A stretch of DNA of 64,000 nt from Malus domestica (Eukaryota > Streptophyta > Magnoliopsida > Rosales > Rosaceae). Position 1 is the stretch's first letter. Every line of letters begins with the position of its first letter. A model generated the notes under the pieces. That model was not told where the DNA came from and did not search any database. It saw only the letters and a program-made list of their open reading frames with translations. Of the stretch, positions 21,931-33,900 are shown in pieces. Location: the NCBI RefSeq assembly GCF_042453785.1, contig NC_091661.1, forward strand, positions 29,317,501 through 29,381,500, given 5' to 3'. A program made the position numbers and the translations under genes.

Positions 21931-23748
21931 ATGGGGAAGGGAGGCAAGTCGACTAACGGAGATGCCAAAGATGGCGAACAAGAAAACAAGGCTGCATGGC
22001 TTCTTGGTGTTAACAACCTCAAGATCCAGGCTTTCACTCTCCCGAGTCTTGGTATTCATCTATCTCACTCACTACAATTGATCTTTTGATTCCACAATTG
22101 TTTTTTGTTGTTTTTAGTTTTCATGTCAAATTATCATCGCTTTGGCTAACATCTTGCTCCCTTGTTTTCTGGGGATTTCTTTAATTTTAGGACCCAATGA
22201 TGTCCGAATTAAGATCAAAGCCGTCGGCATTTGTGGAAGCGACGTCCATTACCTCAAGGTTGCTATTCCTTCCATGTATATTTCCCCGTTTTGATGTTTA
22301 TTGATTGTAACCTCCCTTGTTCTAAATTTTATTTTTGGAAAATTTTCAGACCATGAAGTGCGGGGATTTTGAAGTTAAGGAGCCAATGGTGATTGGTCAT
22401 GAGTGTGCTGGGATCGTAGACGCAGTCGGGAGCGCCGTGAAGCATCTGGTTTCTGGCGATCGCGTGGCATTAGAGCCCGGCATCAGCTGCGCAAAGTGTC
22501 ACCAGTGCAAAGGAGGCCGCTACAATCTTTGCCCGGACATGAAGTTTTTCGCCACCCCGCCGGTTCATGGCTCCTTGGCGAACCAGGCAAAATATTCGCA
22601 CAACTACAAAAATTCAACTTTTATTATAAGATCTGAACATAACGTTGTAGTGTAACAGTGTTTTATACTTTGAACCCGTTTGATAATCGTGTCTTTTTAC
22701 AGATTGTGCATCCTGCGGACTTGTGCTTTAAGCTTCCGGAGAATGTTAGCTTGGAGGAAGGGGCAATGTGTGAGCCCTTGAGTGTTGGGGTTCATGCCTG
22801 TCGGAGAGCCAATGTCACTCCAGAAACAAATGTTCTCATCATCGGAGCAGGGCCGATCGGGCTGGTATCCGTGCTATCTGCTCGTGCTTTCGGGGCGCCG
22901 AGAATTGTCATTGTGGACATGGATGATCAGCGTCTAGCTATGGCAAAGTCTCTTGGTGCCGATGAAACTGTCAAAGTTTCAACAAAAGCCGAGGATTTGG
23001 ATGACGAAGTTGCCAAGATTAAAAAAGCCATGAAATCCGAAGTGGATGTGACCTTTGATTGTGTAGGTTTCAACAAAACCATGGCGACAGCTCTCGCCGC
23101 GACTAGTCCCGGCGGCAAAGTCTGCCTCGTCGGAATGGGACACAGCATGATGACTGTCCCTCTCACTCCTGCTGCTGCCAGGTATAGATTTTGTCCACTA
23201 CGTGTCTGTTTTTCCTATCTTTTTCTCGATAAGGATCGATTCCCTTCTTGTCCTAGTCAACAAATTTATTAGGGCGTTATAGCTAGGTCATGGAGTGCGT
23301 TTGCAAATTTGGTCTTATTTTTCCATCTTATCAACCCCTTCTTGTCCTATGTCAACAAATATATTAGGGCATTGTTGCTAGGTCATGGAGGGCGTTACAA
23401 CTTTGGTATTATTTTTCTTTCTTTCTGGATAAAGATCGACCGTTTTCTTGTTCTACGTCAACAAATTTATTTAGGGCACACTATAAATCAAAGTGTGAGT
23501 TAACAAATTTGGTCGCATCTAATTTTTTTTTTCTTTCTGATGTGTTTGAACACAGGGAGGTGGACGTGGTTGGAATTTTCCGATACAAGAACACATGGCC
23601 GCTTTGCATCGAGTTTCTAAGAAGCGGGAAGATTGACGTGAAACCGCTTATTACTCACCGTTTTGGATTTTCCCAGAAGGAAGTGGAAGATGCCTTTGAG
23701 ACCAGTGCTCGTGGAGGCAATGCCATCAAAGTCATGTTTAATTTGTAA
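21931..23748 (+). CDS. SDH: NAD-dependent sorbitol dehydrogenase, SDH-3 (five exons)
   Basis: Exons 21931-22051, 22191-22258, 22350-22586, 22703-23181 and 23556-23748 give 365 residues plus TAA. Catalytic zinc residues (GICGSD, GHE), structural cysteines (CAKCHQC...C) and GAGPIG are present, so the same reaction is expected. The N-terminus is three codons shorter and strongly diverged ([20 protein letters not shown]). Introns 2 (after HYLK) and 4 (inside the AAAR codon for Arg) are absent from SDH-1 and SDH-2. Intron 3 uses a GC donor (CAG|GCAAAA, 22587) with a normal TTTTTACAG acceptor. No alternative GT donor keeps the frame. The promoter is unrelated for over 1 kb, suggesting older divergence and separate regulation. 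Confidence 0.93.
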
Positions 23749-24124
23749 AGACACTGCAAGTTTTGTTATCTAATTACCTGTTATAACTCAATAAGCAAGT
23801 TTATTGGCCCAAAGGAGGTCAATAAACAAGTCCAATCGCATGGTTTTATGCATAATGTTTTATACTATTACTTATACGGACTTCCCTTTTGTTTGTTTGT
23901 TTTTTTTTTTTTTAGGTTGTTCTATAACGATGAAGTTTAACAAAAAGATCCACTTACAAATTTACCAAATCTTTGGCATTATTACAAGGAAAATGATAGA
24001 GAGACCGTCTTATTAGAAACATATTTTGTGACTCCAATCATCACCTGTCATATATTTTGTGAATCCATAATGTGGCATTTGATAATTTAATTTTTTTTAA
24101 GGAATTCAATCATCACATGTCACA
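23749..24124. other. SDH-3 3' flank
   Basis: Probable 3' UTR and short AT-rich spacer; no gene or clear repeat beyond a T-run near 23900. Confidence 0.4.
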
Positions 24125-26395
24125 TCATACAGAAAAACTTGTGTGGGGCATAGTTTGCTACTAGACTTTGATAAGTGACACTACAATCCACTCAAAACTC
24201 AAACTCGTCACGTGACAAGTCTTAAAATAATCTTTTATCATTCTTTTTAAGATTCTCACACTTATTTTTCTTATTAATTAATATACAATCAATCTAATGG
24301 TTAACTTTTTATTCTTTTCCCCATTTTTTCTTCTCAAATATTCCATCCGTTTGTGTTTTGCTGGACGCTTCACTTCTTTCCCATCCGCCATTTTTTTGTT
24401 CATTTCCCCATCTTTATTCACTTGCTGAAGTAAGGTGGCTTATAGTGTAGGGATATGCACACTTTGAAGTTTGTTCAGTTGCTAAATGATAATTTCTATG
24501 TATCACGCTATCAGCTGTACTACTGCTTTAAAATGCGCAAGGCATGCTTTCTTTAACGTGCAGGGCTCTTGATCCAACCAAGAGAGGGGAAATCGGGACT
24601 CATGGGTAACATATGAACCCTAATATTAGACTAACATATTAACGAAAACAAATAAACAAAATTAGACTAACATATTGTTTGGGCCCAAAAATACTGTTTT
24701 GGGCCGAGTTAGATCTATTTCGGCCCAGAATGGGATAAGCCAAGGATAGATTCATCCTCGGCCCAGAAGTTATTCAGCCCATGGGCCAAGTGGTCGAAGT
24801 GGATCATATCCTATCGGAAAAAGGAATGTGGACGAATCCTGTTATGAGAGGGAGTCTCGACGGGATCAGGACGCTGAGATTGAACACGATTTGATAATGA
24901 GTTATGCTCAAAGTCCTAGTAGGAATAGAATTAGTTGAGATAAAGATGGATTATGAGAAGGACTTCTAATCCAAGAATGAATAGGATTCAATACGGATTG
25001 GTTGCTATAGATAGGGAGGGAAGACATCGAAACAAGCCCCTCCAATTCAACACACAACTGCCCTGCACAAATTCTCTCAACAACCTTGAGACTTTTTCCT
25101 TTTCTTTTTTCACCGACACACCTTCAGTTTGGATAAACAGTACTGTGAAGGCAACGGGTGATATCTTCAGTCAGCATAGATAACACTGTCACCGTAGAAC
25201 CAGCCAGTCTCGCAGCATCTTCAGTCGGCATAGATAGCACTGCGTCGAGGGTGACTGGTTATCTATCCAAGTCTCGGTCGAAAAGGATTTCCGAATCCTT
25301 ATTGGTCGAGGTCATCTCATTAGCCTTCTCGGCGAAGTGGGGTGTTACAGTTTATTAGGCTCGGCACATTGCACGCTGAGTTAGTTTATGATTGGATACT
25401 CTCAAGTGGGATTTAGAGTTCGACATTCCGACGGCCGAACCACGTTTATTGTTAAAACATATATCCGTTTTGAGTATTTATGCCCTTACACTTTGGTGTC
25501 GATTCGGCGTGAGTTTACTCTAACGAATATCATCACTGTGACCGAATTCGACGACGACAATTTGTGAACTTCGTAAGAATAGAAGCCTTGTCTTCAAGTT
25601 CGAGAACCCAAGAGGCCGAGATGTGTTCCTTCCTCGGTCGCAATCGCAAGACGCAAAAGTCGGCTGCGCACCCAACGCAACATCAACAAATTTTACTCGT
25701 CGGCTGAGGTCGACTGACGTTGGCACGCCCTGCATACAACCGAATGACGTAGTTAACTTACTAATTACTCGGTCTGCGCGCCACGTAGGCTTGGTAGTTT
25801 TTAGGGTCAACACATATTAACCCTAATATGCATGTATATATATGGGGTACTTATTTTAAGTTCACATGATCAAATCAACTACTGTATAATTAAATAAATA
25901 AACTTACACATTTTTAATTGCTTCTCATGATATAAGTTGGAGAATTTGATTTTTTTAGGATTTAGGATTTCCTTTTAAGAAAAGCAAGAGAAAAAACTTG
26001 GAGAGAGGGATAAGTGGAAGATCAGAGAAGAAAATGAAGAGTTCGGGAAAAAAAAAACACACTGAGGGAACATTTGGGAATAAGCAAAAGGGGAAAAGAG
26101 CACAAGGTTAACTATTAGATTGATCTCATAGTGTATATCAGTTAGGAGAAAAAATAATTATAATAATCTTAAATATAAAAGAATGAAACATATTATATTT
26201 AAAACTTGTTGCGTGATGAGTTTTGAATGAATTGTAATGTCATTCAGCACAATCCAATAAAAAACTAAGTCCCAAATATAAAAGAATGAAACATATTATA
26301 TTTAAAACTTGTTGCTTGACGAGTTTTGAATGAATTGTAATGTCACTCAACAAAATCCAATAAAAAATTAAGCCCCACACAAGTTTTTCTTTTAG
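24125..26395. mobile_element. Fold-back element with arms of about 280-380 bp, interrupted by a solo LTR
   Basis: The left arm starts near 24130 with AGAAAAACTTGTGTGGGGC. The right arm ends near 26390 with its complement (GCCCCACACAAGTTTTTCT). Homology continues inward through AATCAATCTAATGGTTAAC (left, about 24288) and GTTAACTATTAGATTGAT (right, about 26108). The right arm carries an extra tandem copy of about 108 bp (26167-26274 and 26275-26382). 24676-25812 inside is a later LTR insertion. Confidence 0.75.
24676..25812. mobile_element. Solo LTR (1137 bp) with 5-bp target duplication CATAT
   Basis: Starts TGTTTGGGCCC and ends GGGTCAACA; CATAT occurs at 24671-24675 and 25813-25817. There is no internal domain, so it is a solo LTR left by recombination. 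The family is not identified. Several CGGCCCAGAA and TCGG-rich segments occur, and a possible TATA at TTGCTATAGATAGG (near 25000). Confidence 0.8.
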
Positions 26396-26609
26396 GAAAC
26401 ACTATCCAAATCAAATGTGACGTGACTGCTTCTTTCAGCAGGAACCAAGAAAAAGAATAAGAACAAGAGAACTTTTAAAACAAGATGGTTCGTGTCCCCC
26501 ACAACTTACCTAATCGATCAAAAAAGAAAAGAAAAAAAACATTCTTACCTACTTGTTAGCTCTACCTAATACTCGTTAGATCAGATTTCTGTTAGGTTTT
26601 TGGGGATGC

Positions 26610-26763
26610 CAATTGCCATGGCTAGAAATTAAGTCGGTTTGCTAAGATATTGTTGCCATACAATTGCCATGGCTAGAAATTAAGTCGGTTTGCTAAGATA
26701 TTGTTGCCATACAATTGCCATGGCTAGAAATTAAGTTGGTTTGCGAAGATATTGTTGCCATAC
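26610..26763. repeat. Three tandem copies of a 51-bp unit
   Basis: Units start CAATTGCCATGGCTAGAAAT at 26610, 26661 and 26712, nearly identical. Non-coding. Confidence 0.95.
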
Positions 26764-27384
26764 ATTAAACAAATAGTGCCTTATTATGTGGATGCTTGTA
26801 GTCATCCAGCTGCGATTGACCACCGTCACAATTAATTTTAGGCATTTAAAAAAATGCTTCTAGACCGTTTAGGTTGTGACTCTTACTTAAACAGAAAATA
26901 GATTACTTTCATTTTGTATTTTTTTTTTCAAGAAATTGTAAGACTTGTTGGATACTTAGATAAACACTCATTATATGTTTGTTTCCTATGTTTTCAATAT
27001 ATTCAAGTGCTTTATAATTTATATGTCATTCTATTTTGTAATTTATGTATTCTCATACCATTATATATTTTTGCTACATGTAAATAGACATTTATTTATA
27101 CGTTGTATAATAAATTTAGTTAAAATTTAAAAAAAAAAAACGGGTCTAGAGTCTAGACCCCCACCTAGATGCTAGCCCTCTGCCCCCGATTAGCATCTAG
27201 TGCCTTGTAAAACCTTGGAGGAAGATCAAGGCTAAAGATTGACTTAGATACTAAGAAATTGTGATGCTACATAAACCTATCACACGTTATCATGTATTTT
27301 TTTACTTTCTAATTCATCAATATTGAGAGATGAAAATTCGTACTCAAGATCTAACAAGCATTAATAAACACTTATAACCATTTT
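26764..27384. other. AT-rich gene-free spacer
   Basis: Contains a segment (about 27120-27200) with GTCTAGACCCCCACCTAGATG motifs resembling the ends of the hAT-like element at 42563-43056, possibly a decayed relative. Nothing coding. Confidence 0.35.
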
Positions 27385-27900
27385 TGTTGATGCACAAAAT
27401 CAGCGAGGACTTTGGTACAACAGAAAGTGTCAGGTTTGTGACCTTCGCTTGGTTGCTTCGATCACTTGTGAAGATAAGTACGTAAATGAATAAGGACAGG
27501 GAAGCAAACACAAGATGTACGTGGTTCACCAAGATCGACTACGTCCACGGAGTAGAGGAGTTCTCATTAATTGTGAAGGGTTTACACAAATACATAGGTT
27601 CAAGCTCTCATTTTGTGAGTTCTAGTGAATAGTTTAGTACAAAATGACATTAGAGATTATTGTGGGAGAATGATCCCTATTTATAGAGGAGAGTTTCTAG
27701 TTTTGTTCTAACATTGACACGTGTCGTGTTGTGATTGGCTTCTGATGTTGACACGCGTCGATCTGTGATTGGCTTCTGATGTCGACACGTGTCGCATTGT
27801 GATTGGCCTCCTGGTTGAAGGGAAGCTCTTCTGGGTCCTTGATGGTATAACGTTGACCGGTGCTCAGTAATTTCGGGATTTGTCAAGTATGGTACAAACA
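27385..27900 (+). mobile_element. Solo LTR (516 bp), relative of the element-X LTR
   Basis: Begins TGTTGATGCACAAAATCAGC and ends GGTACAAACA. Flanks are ATTTT (27380-27384) and ACTTT (27901-27905), a target duplication with one mismatch. 27436-27670 matches the LTR-like end of X (minus strand 6445-6196; plus strand 46873-47115), including AGCAAACAC, AGATGTACGTGGTTCACC and TCTCATTAATTGTGAAGGG. Confidence 0.7.
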
Positions 27901-28029
27901 ACTTTAATTATAAATTTCTTGCTGCATCACCATGCATATACTTTTCTGCGTTCCGCTAGAAGAAAAACGAAATAAAATATGTCTATAGTTCGTTTTTTCA
28001 TGGTAGAATATAGTTTAGTTCAAAGTATA

Positions 28030-28420
28030 GAAACCACAAAGTCAAGGAAAGGAGGGAAGATCTTTTGCCCAAATCTCCAAAATTGTATAAAACTCAAAAG
28101 TATTTACTAGGGTATTGCTTCAACGACAAGGCTGTTTGGAATAAATTGAACATTCAACTTTGAGTAAACCTACTAGCCAAAATTCAAGAACAAATTAACC
28201 TACTACATAGTACATAGTCGAATCAAAACATACATAAAGTCAAACCTACATAGTCAAGCTTATGAATTGTCGCAGAGGTTTTCCATTTGGATAATGTTTT
28301 ATATATTCACTTTCAGCCTCCTTTTGGATAATTTGATAGGAAAATACATGCAAGAAGCTTAGGAAATTGGATGCACCGTCCAAGACTCATGGAGAAGAGG
28401 CACGCATGTGGGAGAAGCTT
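28030..28420. repeat. Diverged copy of 9480-9860
   Basis: Same order of conserved blocks as in the SDH array, 18 kb away and outside it. This could be an SDH-array fragment or an unrecognised dispersed repeat. Confidence 0.7.
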
Positions 28421-28865
28421 TCGACTTGCTTTGCAGTCAAACCATGTGTGCGATGGACCAAGTTAAATGCGGATTATATTGGATAAGAACAGAAGATGAC
28501 GCGATTGTAAAAGAGGTGTCTAATGCTACAAATCAGGTTTAACGTAATTTTTTATTTCGGAGTTCGATTTTGGCCCATAATACTATTTTGATAGCGGAAC
28601 GACAAGACACATCAAACTCACTGCTTTGCTGTGATGTACGATGAATTGTGTGCGTTTGAATTTGTTTGAAGGTGATTTTGGCACATAATACCATTGTGGG
28701 ATTTCTCCTTTAGTCTAACGTTAGTGCATAGATGAATGCCCTTAGTCTACATATGGTCTTTACAATCGTATAATCTTCGTATATAAGGTCCAAGGCCTCC
28801 CAATGGGTCTGAAAACAAGACCCTATAGTATAGGGCCTCATCAGAGTATGTATAAAATCCGGGAT

Positions 28866-29065
28866 TTGGATCCTCACCGGATCCCCTTCCTAGGGATCTT
28901 AGAGATCAACGCACGTGGACCGTTGATAAAAAATCGCGCGATCTTAGAGATCAACGCACGTGGACTGTTGATAAAAAATATTTAATTATAGTCATACGAT
29001 TTTTTATCAACAGTCCACATGCGTTAATTCCTATAATCACATGGAGGGATCCGGCAAGGATTCAA
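28866..29065. mobile_element. Fold-back MITE (about 200 bp)
   Basis: Ends GGATCCTCACCGGATCC and GGATCCGGCAAGGATTC are inverted. Inside, CTTAGAGATCAACGCACGTG is directly duplicated (28898 and 28942) and CACGTGGACTGTTGATAAAA has an inverted partner near 29010. It resembles the element at 14796-15007 in its GGATC-rich ends. Confidence 0.65.
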
Positions 29066-29448
29066 ATGCTGACATCCTCACAATTGAGGGCTTCATAGGG
29101 ACTAAGCCTTTATGCAAAGAGTGGAGCCCATTAGGCGTTTTGAGTGGAAAGAGTGGCCCACCCACATGAAATCTGTCGCTGCAAGCGTGGGTCCCACAAC
29201 ACATGTTGCTTCATTTTAAATTTTTTATAAACCGTTGCAATCAACGGTGCAGATTGATTGTGGGTTTTGGCGTATTTTTACTGTTCGAGATCAACGGTTT
29301 CAATTATATAAACCTCAAATTTAGGGTTTCTTACACTCCTTGTGAGGCTACCGTGACATTCCGAACCAATAGTACCACCGAATGCCACAATGTCATCTCC
29401 CTTACTCTTCAAGGAAGTTTGAGAAAGCCGAATTGGAGTAGCTGACAG

Positions 29449-30104
29449 TAGGCCTGTAAACGGGTCGGTTTATTGGGTTTGAATCGGGTTTAACCCGACC
29501 CGTTAAGCTAACGGGTCACCTAAAACCAACCCGTTAAGTTAACGGGTCTTAACGGGTCACCCGTTATTGTTTTTTTTTTTTTTTTTGTGTGGGTTTTTTT
29601 GTGTTTTTTTACACATTTCATCCAAATCAATGCACAGAGGATGCAATGCAATTCATGAGCCAACATGGAATGGCAGATTACAATTAAAAGTGCTTCTGGA
29701 GGCCTCAACAATTATAGAAAACATTTACTATAAGATGATAAATGTTTTCTATAATCGATCGGGATAAATTGTCAGAATGCTGTTATAATGGGAAAGTGCT
29801 TTTTCTCGACTGAGTGGTACCAAGCGCATGCCCTCACCTCAAGTTGCTCATGAAGCCATTATAACAAAATGCTTTTATAATGGGAAAGTGCTTTTGCTCG
29901 ATTAATTACACAAAAATCCTTACCAACGAGTGTTAACGGGTGGTTAATGGGTTTCGGAGGTTCACCCAAACTGACCCGTTATTTAACGGGTGATTAACGG
30001 GTTGACTCGTTAACCACCAGACCCATTAACCATCCACCCGAATACTAATTTTAATAGGTCGGGTTGGGTCGGGTTAATGGGTTGGGTTGAAAATGCCAGG
30101 CCTA
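29449..30104. mobile_element. Non-autonomous hAT element (656 bp), target duplication GCTGACAG
   Basis: Exact 8-bp duplication at 29441-29448 and 30105-30112. Terminal inverted repeats TAGGCCTG...CCAGGCCTA. ACGGGT/ACCCGT is repeated many times in both subterminal regions, the usual place for hAT transposase binding sites. No transposase is encoded. An inner direct repeat (ATAATGGGAAAGTGCTTTT) occurs at about 29786 and 29877. Confidence 0.9.
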
Positions 30105-30112
30105 GCTGACAG

Positions 30113-30949
30113 CCTTGCTCAATTTTTTTTATTGAATCTTGGCAGTTGTTTTGTTGATAGGCCCCCAAATTTTGGTTTGCAAGTGTTTCTCATGACATTG
30201 CAATGAGCTATGTTGGCATAGAACTATTCCGTAATAGGCTAATGGCCGTTTGGCTAATGTGTTTGGTTTAATGGTCACCATGCCACACCAGGCCCCCATT
30301 GATCAGAAAAGCACTTTACGGTTCTCGGTGGACTTCCTTAAAGCCCATTTGAAAATGCTTTTTCTTAAAGACACTTACGCTCTTCAACGTCTTCAGCGAA
30401 AGCACTTTTGTTAAATAAACGTCGAAAATTTTATTAAAACTGAAGTGCTTCCTAAAAAAGCACGTAAAACAGCGAAGCCATCTCCATCTCTGCGCTTGGA
30501 TGTTTCAACCAAGAAGATTATGATCTAATCAACAGAGAAATAACGTGTGCCGACTTTTTATTTATTTTTCGAAAACAAGATGAGAAATATTACACTCCGA
30601 AGAACATAAGTAACTCACATCACTGATAAGACCAGCACATCGCAATGCATACAGAATGTGTTTATAACTCACTCCTTTATGAAAATTTGTCCTGCAGTCA
30701 AAACTTCGAACGAGCCAAGAAGCTTCTTCACGTTCATGGCACCCAAAAGAGCGGACTGCGAACACTGCTAATGCTACTGATTCCTAGCTCTAGAAATCCT
30801 CCAAAAATAGAGAAAACTCAATCCATTCCGACCCAAAAACAGAAATCCCGTAATTCATTCCTCAGAGCTAACACTTACGAAAGAACCCAGAAAAGAAAAA
30901 TGAAAAAGCTACAGATACAATGTGGCCAATATAAATAATCTCCCCTTTC
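30113..30949. other. Spacer and 3' UTR side of the ZFWD gene
   Basis: About 30290-30480 has several AAAAGCACTT/AAGTGCTT motifs typical of the fold-back MITE family seen at 55028-55240. The rest, up to 30949, is probably the 3' UTR of the minus-strand gene. No other gene is seen. Confidence 0.4.
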
Positions 30950-33900
30950 TCAGGCGGTGACCGCAGCTGGTTCAGTCCATTTCCATACTTTCACTTGACC
31001 GGTTCCATCACCCGTGAAAAACAAGCCACCAGGGCCTACCTGAATCGATCTTATCTCCTGTTTTGAAAAAATTTTACCCCTCTCCGAAAACCTAGACCAT
31101 AGCAAAGAAGACAATTGCAGCAAAGTGAGATGCTTGAAAAATGTTTTCTAGAACTAACGTATAAAAGGACTACAGCAGAGAGATTGTGTTGAAAACTCAC
31201 GATGGCAAATCATATACACGGACAGTGTTGTCATTGCAAGCGCACAGTAAGACTGGCTTGGCTTCTGAATCATGCATCCCGCAAAGTGTAATCAAACCCT
31301 GCAGCAAGGTCCTAAGCATTATTAAACTTGACCTTTCATGTCACCTTGAAAATCATAAATAACCTCTAATGATAACAGGTCCACGAAACTCAACATTAAA
31401 CCCACAGCTAGGTGAACATCAAGCATACTGATTCATTTATTATGGGAAATACAATGATGGTTATGGAATTTAAACACAAAATACATGCGTAGCACGCATA
31501 CAAAGGTGGTTCTATAATTCTACCCAAACCTAGTTTTAAGCAAATAGAACTTGCATTAGATAAATGTACAGCCAGAGTGTCAGCCTTGAATGTTCCTCTA
31601 CCCTATGTTTGGATGAGGAACTTTGAGTTTCCATGGATCCGAGGCTAAATTTGTTAGGCATGAACTACAAAATTAGATAGATGAACTTGATGCAACACAA
31701 TTGAGAAGACTTTCAAATGACACCTGTCATAATGTCATTTTGAAAGTCCTTCGGTTACTGTATTTGTAGTGCATTTGTAGTGTTTTAGACTTTTAGTAGT
31801 AGCTTTGTAGTGCTTGAGTAGTTCATTGGTAGTACCCCTTGTAGTGCATTTTTAATTTTTTAACAATTGAGTCTGAACTTCCTGGGTACTTTTACGTCCC
31901 TCATCCAAACATAGGGCTAAAAAAATCCTATAACATACCTTTCTTATTCTTAGTCAACGCAGGAACAGGGATTAACTGAAGAATGAAAAATATTGAAACA
32001 TAAACTTACATTTTCTTCCGTGTGAGTATATGTTGCTTCCAAGTTTCCACTTTGAGTAGCAACCCAGACCTGCACAAACAAATGAAGTGGAACAATTAAA
32101 TAAGTTTACAGGTCTACTGCAACACACAGTTACACACCCACAAAAAAGAGTTATAAATCATAGAAAACACACCTTTAATTGTCGATCCAAGGAACATGAT
32201 AAGAGAAACTGATCCCAGCAAAGAACAGACATGACAACTGCAGTATGCTCTGTTAGAGTTTGTATACACTGCAAAGTTTCCAGGCTCCAGACCTAAAAAG
32301 AATACCAAAGAAATGACTGAGCTATTGGTGTCAAGCAATTTAAGGCCTCAAATGTTCCATCAGCAAGAGTTTATGCATATTACAGAAAACATGTGATACT
32401 CAACCCAACTTACCCTTATAGAATTATCCATTGAACCAGAGTAGAGCCTATTTGCTCCAACTACTAATGAAACAACTGCAAGGGTGTGACCTATCAGTGA
32501 TGCAGCTGGTTCGAAGCAATTAGTCACAGCATTAAACTTCCATGCCAATATAGAACCATCCTGCATTGAAGGACAATTTTGCTAAATATTAGAAAATATG
32601 TAGATCCCACACATGAATGCACAAAGGAAAACAGAGAGGGAAAAAGCAGATGCAAGGGCCTTCGCTAATTTAGATGCAACTCACATGAAAAAGATATGAA
32701 ATAAAAAAGAAAAAATGCTCCTTCAATAATACATTTTTCAATTGGATGGTTCACATAATATAGTAGTAAACAGTGAAATACCTCACAGCTGAAAGCCCTA
32801 ACAAGAAATATTTTGACCAAGAATGGGGACCAAACATAAATTAAGCCATTATGGCAGTAAAGGAATTACCTGTGTACCGGCAAAGAGCAAATCATTACCC
32901 ACAACCATGGCATAAACTTGTCCGACAGGCCCACTAAGACTCAGTTCCGAGTTAGTTTGGGTGTTCCAGGCCTACAAAACATATCCATACACAAATGAGA
33001 CAAAGTATCCTTAAAGTCTGATCCTATAAGCTTACATTAAAAGAGAATCCTCCTGCCCTACCTTTACAGCTTCTGGTATGCCAACAAAAATCCAAGGACC
33101 TTCACTGATCATACAACCTACTTCACCACCAAGATTAATAACTCCCATGCACTGCAAAATAACCAAATAGAAGCACACACGAATTATTTTCCCAGCCCTC
33201 TGGAATGGCAATGAGACATGTGAAAAAATATTGTCCAACTATCTAGAGTAAACCCAGTGGCAATGACCATGTGATTTAGGAAAACTACAAAGTCAATAGA
33301 TATTGAGACATGGGAGCAAATCTCTAGAAAGCTCTTCAGTCCACCATGTCAGGAGCTCTCTTCTATGCATCCTCCAGAACAAGCCGTGTTTCCCTTCCAC
33401 ATTTTTCGTCATGGGTATTCATGAGTTTGCACACTCTGCTCGCTAATGTGATCACCATCCATTAAACTATAATTTGAGCGACAGCTGCATTCAGTGATGT
33501 GGTATGGAAACTACTTTGTACATACAACTTGCACTCATTGTTTAAGGCTTCTACTGACTGTGATCACTAAGAGCTTTCTTTACATAGTCATTAGCTGGCA
33601 TACAACTCTAACATTCCTATTACACAACGACCTTATAAACTACAACGGGTTGGAACTACAACGTCTACCAAATGTACTAAACTAAACCTAATCCAAAGAA
33701 CAGAAATGAGATACGCTACGGGAGTCCTTTACCCATCTATTCAAACATTAAACTTTCCCCCGTCACAAAAAAGGGGAATAAGTACTGAAACTTATCTATT
33801 TAAAACTGTAAATCCTCAGAAACTATGCATTGAATATTGTTAAATAATTGAAAATTGGAGTCCCAAAAGTGAATAACTACCTGACCGGATGCGCAATCCC

